Shown piece after piece: positions 58,201 through 64,000 of a DNA stretch of 64,000 nt. The notes below the pieces were generated by a model, which was not told where the DNA came from, did not search any database, and was given only the letters and a program-made list of their open reading frames with translations. Numbering within the stretch: position 1 is the stretch's first letter; every line of letters begins with the position of its first letter. The translations under genes were made by a program, and so were the position numbers. Source of the stretch: Alcanivorax sp. DSM 26293 (GTDB lineage Bacteria > Pseudomonadota > Gammaproteobacteria > Pseudomonadales > Alcanivoracaceae). The stretch covers positions 259,695-323,694 of the forward strand of contig NZ_FNUM01000001.1 in the NCBI RefSeq assembly GCF_900107995.1, in the 5' to 3' direction.

Positions 58201-60860
58201 TGGCTGTTCACGCTGATCAGGTCGATCGGGTGCTTGCCATCACGGGACAACGCACCGCCCCAACCATTGCCCTGCGGCACCTGCATGCCGACCCAATGTT
58301 TGAAAGGGTAGACCGGCACACTGCGAACCTGGGTACTGTAATCACCGCTGTTTTCGAACACCCGGGTGGTCAGGGTAGCGCGCAGCATGCCCGGGGTCTG
58401 TTCCACCGGGATGGTGAGCGGGAAGCGGGCCTTGCCCTGCCCGTCTACATTGGCTTCGAAGGCGGTAAAGGGCTCGCTACTGAGGGCGCGGGTGCTGTCA
58501 TCGAAATGATAGGCATTGAGGCCATCAAAGCGGGTCGTGGTCGCAGCCACCCGCACTTTCACATCCGCTTTCAGGTTGGCGGCGGTGGCGCCATTGAGCC
58601 ACTGGGCAAACAGGCCCACCTGCGCCGCTTCATTGGCAGGAAGCTGCTCGGGCAGTTCCAGGTCAATCTTCAGCCGGTTGGGCTTGATGGCTTCTACCCG
58701 CACCGGGGTATCGAAATAGCGCTGCCCCAGCCGGGCCACGGCGCGCCAGTTGCCAGTGGGTGCGTCTTCGCGGGTGCTCAGGGTAAAGGCATAAAAGTCC
58801 CCCACCGGCTGATCCAGGCTGTAGCTTTTCACCTTGTTTCCACGGGGATCGAACCAGTCCAGAGTGAGCGGGTGGTCGTCGGGCAGCACATCGTTTTTAT
58901 CTTCGAGAATAAAGGTCAGGTGGATGTCATCGCCCGGGCGCCACACATCCCGTTCCCCGTAGAAAAACCCTTTCAGACCATCGCGCACGGTCTGGCCGCT
59001 GGTGTTGAACTGGTTGGTGGGCAAAGCCCGGTTGCGGGCCACTTTCAGGAAACCGGTGTCGCGATCTTTTACCGCCTGCAGATAGAAAGGCGTGCCATCC
59101 AGCTTGAGGCTGGCCATGCCCTCTTTATCGGTAAGGCCCATGCCCACCTGTTGCTGCTGGTAATTGTAGGCCTTCACCACCACCTCGGCGGCGGGCTCAT
59201 TGTTGTCCAGGGTGGTGGCCACCACGTGCAGGGTATCGTCCTGGCCACGCTTGGCGATCAAGCCCAGATTGGAGGCAAGAAAGGCACGGGTGGTGCTGGC
59301 CAGATCGTTATAGCGGTAGTAGCTGTCTGAGCAGGGGTTGTCCTGTTCGTACCAGCTCAGGTAGCCCGCATCACGGTAATAATCCGCCAACCGGTCCGGT
59401 TGTTGCGCCTCCTGCCCCGGGCCTTCGTAGTTGTCCGGCAGGGTTGTCTCACGGGTCAAGGCATTGTCCGGGCAGGTATAAGTGATGTCGTCCCCATCAA
59501 TGGTCAGGGTGAGATGGACCAGACCATTGGGGTGTTTGGCCATCAGCTCGGTCAGGTCCAGATGATAGCGCTGCCAGCCGTCGCCGTTCGCGGGAAGCTC
59601 AAGGGTTTTCTGCCACAGATAGCGGCCAGTGCGGGTATCCATGTCACCCTCATCCAGCTCACTGCCCTGCAGATAATTGCCAATATTGTCGTCAAACACC
59701 CGGAAGGCCTGCACCTTCACTGAGCGAATACCGACGGCCTCAAAAGGGACGCTGAGCTGCTTGCCATCCGGCAGGATGGTGCCCTTGCCGACAAAGCGCA
59801 CACCGGGCTTGGTCATCATCAGGGTGACGGTTTTTTCCAGCTTTTCCGCCAGCCGGCCATGACTGGCGGAGCGCAGACCGGCGTCGATCACCAGTGCCAC
59901 ATTCTCTTCCTTGTCATCCTGGGGATAGACCCGCAAGCGACTGCCGTCCACTTCCAGGCGTGGCGTCTTGCCATTCAGGGTGACCAGGCCGCTGAGGTTC
60001 TGGGAGCCTTGCAGGGCCTCGGAAAAATTCACTTCCACATGGGGTTTCGGGTAGTTCACTGCCCGCACATTGGTGACTGCAAACGCAGCCACCGCAGGGA
60101 CGTTGTAGTGGCGCTCGCCCTGGTTTTCCACGCCAAGAGGGCTGCCATCCCAGCTCAGGGTCACCTGGCTGGCCTGGTCACCCCGACGGATACCGGATAC
60201 GGTGAAAGCATGGCCCAGGCCGGCCTTGTCGTGCTCCCAGCGTACCGGCAGGTTTTGCTTGTCCTGGCTGGCACGCAGGCTTTTTTCCACCTTGTCCTGA
60301 TCTGCCAGATCCCGGGTTTCCAGGCTGCCGGTGAGCACCATCTGCTCGCCATCATCCGCCGGCAGCAGGGATTGCACGGTCAGGCTCAGTTGCTGGCGCA
60401 TGACCTGCAGGGGGAATTCCGCCGGGGGTAGCGTTTCATCCACACCGTTCAGGCCCTGGGCATAGAGCATCAGGGTCAGGTTTTCACCGGCGGGCAGTGG
60501 TTCCGAGGGGTGGATTTCCAGCCGGTCTTCGGCAGTAAAGCGAATGTCCGCCGGTATTTCCGGCACCAGCCGGGCGACACCGGAAACCGATTGATCAAGC
60601 TTCCCGGCAGACGCTACCGGATGATTAAAACGCACCACCAATGGCGCCCGGGCACTGATTACCCCGGAGTGAGAAGAGGCCAGGTGCGCCTGCCAGCGTT
60701 CGTCCAGCTGTGCCTGTGCCGGCTGCGCAGTTTGCGTATCGGCTTTATTCTGGTCGGAGGGAGAGCCACTGCCCCCCTTCTCTCCGGTATCACAGGCGCC
60801 CAGTGACAATGCCAGGCACAGCATCAGTAACCGAAAAAACGGCAATCCCCTCGTTGACAT
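55269..60860 (-). CDS. Bacterial alpha-2-macroglobulin lipoprotein (YfhM/ECAM-like)
   Basis: A 1863-residue periplasmic lipoprotein starting MSTRGLPFFRLLMLCLALSL at the ATG at 60860, with lipobox LSLGAC (Cys about 23). Several MG beta-sandwich domains are followed by the thioester motif YPHGCVEQTTSS (C-x-E-Q, about residue 1390) and a helical thioester/complement-like domain. It traps attacking proteases by a covalent thioester. In many proteobacteria the next gene is pbpC (penicillin-binding protein 1C); here both flanks are other genes, so it is an orphan in this window. Confidence 0.93.
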   Translation of the reverse strand: MSTRGLPFFRLLMLCLALSLGACDTGEKGGSGSPSDQNKADTQTAQPAQAQLDERWQAHLASSHSGVISARAPLVVRFNHPVASAGKLDQSVSGVARLVPEIPADIRFTAEDRLEIHPSEPLPAGENLTLMLYAQGLNGVDETLPPAEFPLQVMRQQLSLTVQSLLPADDGEQMVLTGSLETRDLADQDKVEKSLRASQDKQNLPVRWEHDKAGLGHAFTVSGIRRGDQASQVTLSWDGSPLGVENQGERHYNVPAVAAFAVTNVRAVNYPKPHVEVNFSEALQGSQNLSGLVTLNGKTPRLEVDGSRLRVYPQDDKEENVALVIDAGLRSASHGRLAEKLEKTVTLMMTKPGVRFVGKGTILPDGKQLSVPFEAVGIRSVKVQAFRVFDDNIGNYLQGSELDEGDMDTRTGRYLWQKTLELPANGDGWQRYHLDLTELMAKHPNGLVHLTLTIDGDDITYTCPDNALTRETTLPDNYEGPGQEAQQPDRLADYYRDAGYLSWYEQDNPCSDSYYRYNDLASTTRAFLASNLGLIAKRGQDDTLHVVATTLDNNEPAAEVVVKAYNYQQQQVGMGLTDKEGMASLKLDGTPFYLQAVKDRDTGFLKVARNRALPTNQFNTSGQTVRDGLKGFFYGERDVWRPGDDIHLTFILEDKNDVLPDDHPLTLDWFDPRGNKVKSYSLDQPVGDFYAFTLSTREDAPTGNWRAVARLGQRYFDTPVRVEAIKPNRLKIDLELPEQLPANEAAQVGLFAQWLNGATAANLKADVKVRVAATTTRFDGLNAYHFDDSTRALSSEPFTAFEANVDGQGKARFPLTIPVEQTPGMLRATLTTRVFENSGDYSTQVRSVPVYPFKHWVGMQVPQGNGWGGALSRDGKHPIDLISVNSQGKPVNGRPLDITIYQIDWRWWWDRSGDDLSNFISDPNTKVVTQAQLTTDAQGRGQWTLDGNNYDWGRHLIRVCDRQSDHCTSQTVYLGWSSDQASGSQDAATRLSLSADKEGYQVGETARVELPAVSEGRLLVSLENGSRVLDHYWLPASGQAQTLEIPVTAEMAPNVYVHVALLQPHQRDNDRPIRLYGIVPLLVEDPATRLQPQINAPETVKPEESFTVEVSEKQGKAMTYTLALVDEGLLGLTNYRTPDPHGAFYRREALGVLTWDLFDMVVGAYGAELDRLLALGGSDGADDGREKQRRRFPPVVKFLGPFTLDAGDSASHEISLPPYMGQVRAMVVAGDNGAYGKADQDITVTQPLAVLSTLPRVMGPGETVDLPVTVFVTDDAVKQVALSVQADDDLFSVETGEAAMTFTGPSDQIAMLRLRANDRVGTGSVTVTATGGKHRASETVHLPVRAANPPTTRDTFKVLEKGETWALDYQPHGMTGTNSATLAVSALPAMGLERRLNYLLRYPHGCVEQTTSSVLPQLYLKQLVQLDAQQQQEIQTNITAGIERLKRFQLANGGFGYWPGQAQANDWGSTYAGHFLLEARRLGYAVPAGMMDDWVEYQTRRSQTLGDRPWEWSAEAYRQYTLALAGKPQVGAMNRLRERLQMAKQDYPRSASYHSGRWLLAAAYQQMGLSDVAAELTTLNVDDLDYDGASYTYGSSLRDQAIRLTVAQALNREQEAWSLAQDIADQLSGQSWYSTQTTAWSLMAMARYAGSQGGDHGYRFAWQEGKQGWQDIAATSPVTRQPLNAGGREGDDKQSLSVRNDSDRKLFVTLSQTGTPLPGNEAPVSEGLSLAVRFLVNNRPINPASLTQGQDFTAQVTVTNTGSRLLEDVALTQILPSGWQLTSSRLDGSAGNNEKVTYQDLRDDRVMHYFDLKPGSNNALTLSVDLNASFAGRFYLPAWTVEAMYDGRRQARSKGQWVEVKRE

Positions 60861-60970
60861 AATACGCGTCCAATGCAAATTGATGATCAGGCCAAACATA
60901 GCACAGCCGTCCTGCAATACGCGGACAGATCGACCACAGTGTCAACGGTTTGGCAAAAGAGAGGCACCGG

Positions 60971-62029
60971 ATGAAGCGGAGTCCTGTCGTGATGCAGAAA
61001 AAGACAGCCTGGGGGCTGGTAGTCCTGGCCATGGCGTCGCTACTGGTCATCGGGTGGCTGGTCCCTCAGGACCCGGATGAGGCGCGCTGGGAGGACTACC
61101 TTGACCGCATTGCCCGACTGAGTCGACAGGCGCTTCCCGAACGTGCCCCGCTTCCCCTCCTGCCCTACCCCGGTGCCAGTGAATTGCGGCTGTCACTCCC
61201 GGAACACCGGGTGAATTTGCTCGACTATCTGGAGCTTCGACACTGCGGCCTGATGGAATTGATCAGCCAGCGCAACAGCTCGCTGGGCAAGCTGCAGGCG
61301 GATTCCTTACGGCTCAGTCACGAGCTCGCGTTCATTGAACAGGCGCGCGCCTGCCTGGAGAGAGAAAAGCTGGACGACCCTGAGCTGGTAACGGTCATGT
61401 CGCAGGTGGTGGCCGAAAAGGAAGCCGCGTTGCCAGCCCTGTACTGGAATGTACTTGCCAGCAGCGAGGAAATACGACGCTTTTTCAGTCAGTCGCCGTC
61501 CGCCAGTGTCGGCGACACCAGCGCAGCCTTGCAGAGCCTGGAGCAACTGAGTCACACCCTGGTTGACCACAAACAACGCGGCGCGGTGACGCCACTGAAT
61601 CTGGAGCTGCTGCTGGAAACCCTGGCCCATAATCAATCCGGCGGGTACCTGCTGCGACGCATGGCGCTTTCATTGCGTGAGCTGGAGCGCGGCAACCAAC
61701 TACTGGAAGGCATTGATCCGCAACGCCTTTGCCCCCGCAACCAGGCCAGCACCCGGGCCCGGCGGCTGCGCAATGTGCTGGACAAGGTGTGGGGCCCCAG
61801 GGTGCAGCAGGCCCTGGCGGAAAGCCGCCGCCAGCGCCAGTCACTGGCTGACAGCCTCGAACAGATGAACGGTCTGCTGGATTCGCCCCCCGCCGCCTTC
61901 ACCCGCTGGCACCGCCATTACTTCGGCCAGAATGGCGTGGAAAGCCGCATGGAGACTGCCCTGGAGCGCCATGTGACCCTGTGGCAGGAGCACCTGGGCG
62001 CCTGCGGACTGATGCCGGGGAAGCCATGA
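60971..62029 (+). CDS. DUF3080 family membrane-anchored protein
   Basis: A 352-residue protein starting MKRSPVVMQKKTAWGLVVLA at the ATG at 60971 (GAGAGG 6 bases ahead). One N-terminal helix (about 14-34) precedes an all-helical body. RLSLPEHRVNLLDYLELRHC and LISQRNSSLGKLQ are, as I recall, the DUF3080 signature. A pair of Cys (EQARACLE, IDPQRLCPRN) is visible. Function unknown; it is divergent from the macroglobulin gene with a 110-bp shared promoter region. Confidence 0.75.
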   Translation: MKRSPVVMQKKTAWGLVVLAMASLLVIGWLVPQDPDEARWEDYLDRIARLSRQALPERAPLPLLPYPGASELRLSLPEHRVNLLDYLELRHCGLMELISQRNSSLGKLQADSLRLSHELAFIEQARACLEREKLDDPELVTVMSQVVAEKEAALPALYWNVLASSEEIRRFFSQSPSASVGDTSAALQSLEQLSHTLVDHKQRGAVTPLNLELLLETLAHNQSGGYLLRRMALSLRELERGNQLLEGIDPQRLCPRNQASTRARRLRNVLDKVWGPRVQQALAESRRQRQSLADSLEQMNGLLDSPPAAFTRWHRHYFGQNGVESRMETALERHVTLWQEHLGACGLMPGKP

Positions 62030-62510
62030 CTGGCGGGCTTATATGCACTTTCGTGCAAAAATTGACCTGGCGGGCTAAACAGAAAGTCTACAAAGCGAAT
62101 GTTTCGGCGAACAACTGTCCACATAATGCCAGGCGTCGATGAGGTCCCATCCATCGACTCCGGAGTTTTACTCCGTGATAGCTCTCCCGAGCCAAACTAT
62201 TACGGCGCCTTATGGCGCCGTTTTTTTTTGGGGGGGAACTCACAGGTTGCTACGAAGCCGCTGTAGGAGCGGAGTAACGCACGTAGTTCCGTGCGGCCCG
62301 AAGGGTGAGCGTAGCGATTAACATCGCTTGAGGCGCGAATCACCCAGGTTCGAGTTGCGAGAAGCCAGTTTCGAAAATCAAAACCCAACTCATGAATTGC
62401 GCTTTTCGCAACTCGCTCCTCGTGACTCGCATCTCTTCTCTGCTAAGCCGGTTCGCGCCTCGAGAGGCGCTCCTACGGCGGATTCCAGAAAAGTTAGCGG
62501 CTAATATCAA
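62030..62510. other. 481-bp intergenic region with terminator and repeat remnants
   Basis: A terminator (62203-62229) is preceded by small hairpins (CCGGAGTTTTACTCCG near 62159, GCTCTCCCGAGC near 62181), a layout that could be a short terminated RNA. Downstream, 62250-62480 contains REP-like pieces (GAAGCCGCTGTAGGAGCGGA near 62255, CGAGAGGCGCTCCTACGGCG near 62460) and repeated CAACTCG/CGAGTTGCGA words. No coding sequence is supported. Confidence 0.5.
62203..62229 (+). terminator. Rho-independent terminator
   Basis: The stem CGGCGCC (62203-62209) and GGCGCCG (62214-62220) with loop TTAT is followed by nine T. It ends the DUF3080 transcript or a small RNA. Confidence 0.9.
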
Positions 62511-63881
62511 TCAATGCAGCATAAATGTGCTGTACTCCAGCTCCCCCATCTTCCGGTTCACCAGCCACAACCCCAGCATTACACACACCGCCAGCGACAA
62601 CAGGAAACCGAAACCGAAAAACTGCGGGCCCAGGTACAGACTTATGGCAGTGAAAAACACGTTCAACACAAAGAACAGACCGGTGAGCAACACCAGCATG
62701 CGGCGCTGGTCCAGATAACAGAACACGTTGATGATAGCCAGGAATACCACCTGCAGCGCGGTGGCCACCAGCTGTACCTTGAGCAAAGGCAAGTAGAGAT
62801 CCGTAATCCCCAGCGCGGCGAAAATCTGTGCGCCGGCCACCATGATCAGCAGGGCGGAAATGGCCTGAATCTTGAGAATCTGAAAGATCCCCTGGCGGAT
62901 CACGAACACCATCTGGTTGCGCATGTCCTCGATATAGGACAACGAGCCCCCTTCCCGAACCGCGTCGTAGAAGTTGCTGTAGTACTCCACAAAATCGGTT
63001 TCCATGCGCACCAGAAACACGGCCATGCCGGGAATCAGGGACAGGTAGGACAGGAATACCGGAACGTCATAGATCAGCGAGGCGCGCAACGGACCAATCA
63101 CATCACTGCCGGTACCGCTGTAAAACCAGAACATGGCCTTGTCCGCCCACACCCCGGCATTATAGAACAGGCCCACCAGCATCAGACTGGGATACAGATA
63201 AAGGGGGCTGAACATCTGAAAAGACACCATGCTGCGCGCCGGATAGCCACGCACAATCAAAACCAGCATGCCGGCCAGCAAGGTCACCTGCCCCAGCAAA
63301 AAGCCCAGCAACAGGCCCTCCAGATCCAGAAAGCGCAACAACAGGGCGCCCACCACGGTAATCCCGTAACCCAGGGCGTACAGCGTCAAGATCGCCTTGT
63401 ATTGCTTCATACCGGACAGGAACACGGTGGCAATCCAGATATTGCACAACACCACAAAACTGGCCGCCAGCAGCACCCGGAACAGAATGCTCTGTTCCGG
63501 AAACAGGAACAGCGCTACCAGCAACGAAAGCACGCCGGAAATCACCGTCACCAGCAAGGTAACGCCGCCATAATTGGGGAGGATCAGATCCTCTCGCTGC
63601 TCGAAAGCACGGTCGGCACAGAAGCGGGTAAACGCCAGCTGTACGGTACCGGTGAGCACAAGACTGGTGGCGATCAGATACGTCACCGTAACCTGGAACT
63701 GGGACACGGCGATATCCGGTACCACTGCGCCCAGACTGAAAATACCGATGATCAGGATGCCGATAATTGACAACACCCAGGGACCCGAGCTGATGACACC
63801 GGCGTAGGTGTAGGCACGGATCAGCCCCAGCAAGGTATCCTTGCGCAGCAGTTTTCGCAGTTCGAAACCAATACCTGCCAT
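62511..63881 (-). CDS. pelG: Pel exopolysaccharide inner-membrane protein PelG
   Basis: A 456-residue polytopic protein starting MAGIGFELRKLLRKDTLLGL, the characteristic PelG N terminus, with about twelve hydrophobic segments as in the MATE/Wzx-like flippase family. It forms the transport part of the Pel synthase with PelD, PelE and the glycosyltransferase PelF. Its ATG overlaps the pelF stop (ATGA), so they are translationally coupled. It is last in the pel operon, the usual place. Confidence 0.93.
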   Translation of the reverse strand: MAGIGFELRKLLRKDTLLGLIRAYTYAGVISSGPWVLSIIGILIIGIFSLGAVVPDIAVSQFQVTVTYLIATSLVLTGTVQLAFTRFCADRAFEQREDLILPNYGGVTLLVTVISGVLSLLVALFLFPEQSILFRVLLAASFVVLCNIWIATVFLSGMKQYKAILTLYALGYGITVVGALLLRFLDLEGLLLGFLLGQVTLLAGMLVLIVRGYPARSMVSFQMFSPLYLYPSLMLVGLFYNAGVWADKAMFWFYSGTGSDVIGPLRASLIYDVPVFLSYLSLIPGMAVFLVRMETDFVEYYSNFYDAVREGGSLSYIEDMRNQMVFVIRQGIFQILKIQAISALLIMVAGAQIFAALGITDLYLPLLKVQLVATALQVVFLAIINVFCYLDQRRMLVLLTGLFFVLNVFFTAISLYLGPQFFGFGFLLSLAVCVMLGLWLVNRKMGELEYSTFMLH

Positions 63882-64000
63882 CAGCTATCCTCCCCCAGCA
63901 GGCCCTGATAAAGCGCACGGTAGGAAGCAAACATTTGCTGCTGGGTATACAGGTTCTCCACACGGCGAATACCGGCCTGCTGGGCCTGATGCCAGGTGTC
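63881..64000 (-). CDS. pelF: Pel polysaccharide glycosyltransferase PelF, C-terminal fragment
   Basis: Partial: the last 39 codons of a minus-strand gene that continues past the window end (DTWHQAQQAGIRRVENLYTQ, then QQMFASYRALYQGL to a TGA at 63881-63883). The text fits the C terminus of the GT4 enzyme PelF, and the 4-bp overlap with pelG supports it. PelF polymerises the sugar chain in the cytosol. Confidence 0.85.
   Translation of the reverse strand, partial: DTWHQAQQAGIRRVENLYTQQQMFASYRALYQGLLGEDS

Noticed and set aside
55983-59330. Two frames of more than 500 codons on the plus strand opposite the macroglobulin gene
   Set aside because: Antisense shadows; the minus strand encodes a continuous lipoprotein with the CxEQ thioester.

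Overview
The window is about 60% GC, gene-dense, and reads like the chromosome of a marine, lipid- and hydrocarbon-using gammaproteobacterium. Alcanivorax or a close relative is my best guess. It rests on the FadBA beta-oxidation complex, an acyl desaturase with its reductase, two lipase/foldase loci, a Liv-type transporter beside an acyl-CoA ligase, a Pel polysaccharide operon, and a Pseudomonas-like Zur operon layout. This is inference from gene content; no rRNA marker is present. I see no tRNA, rRNA, CRISPR array, prophage or intact insertion sequence.

Layout. 1-6.5 kb: minus-strand housekeeping genes (HIBYL-CoA hydrolase-like, ung, a TetR regulator, lysS, and prfB with its programmed frameshift), with two related ~200 bp palindromic elements at 1-206 and 5966-6157. 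6.8-12.4 kb: recJ divergent from fadBA. 12.4-16 kb: an accessory patch with an AT-rich lipoprotein gene, degenerate non-coding DNA, and an amidoligase / class I glutamine-amidotransferase-like pair. 16-23 kb: GST, CBS protein, dbpA, desaturase electron-transfer pair, NAD-dependent reductase. 23-28.3 kb: AraC regulator divergent from lipase 1 and its foldase, then small stress-type genes. 28.4-36 kb: a NaChBac-type ion channel and a six-gene LivHMGF / acyl-CoA ligase / LivK operon. 36-38.5 kb: GNAT and the ABC-F protein YbiT.

38.6-45 kb is a zinc island. One minus-strand operon encodes a MerC-like protein, a His-Asp-repeat ZrgA protein, an ABC ATPase/permease pair and a DUF3299 protein. A second encodes a COG0523 GTPase, a DUF1826 protein and Zur, behind a perfect 18-bp Zur-box palindrome. 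Between that box and the GTPase sits a 26-codon stub matching the start of a DksA-type protein, which I read as the remains of dksA2. 45-54 kb: TraB/GumN, an alanine:sodium symporter, HAD phosphatase, a beta-barrel protein, a second lipase locus (TetR and foldase divergent from the lipase, with two matching operator-like sites), and a DHA2 efflux pump behind a SoxR-box-like promoter. 54-64 kb: a PF10118 hydrolase, a giant bacterial alpha-2-macroglobulin without an adjacent pbpC, a DUF3080 protein, pelG and the end of pelF.

Taken together, secreted lipases release fatty acids, a Liv-type importer and acyl-CoA ligase may import and activate a carboxylic acid, and FadBA degrades acyl-CoAs. Intergenic spaces carry at least four families of hairpin repeats with perfect or near-perfect 27-33 bp arms. 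These look like REP/MITE elements and explain most of the open but non-coding frames there.
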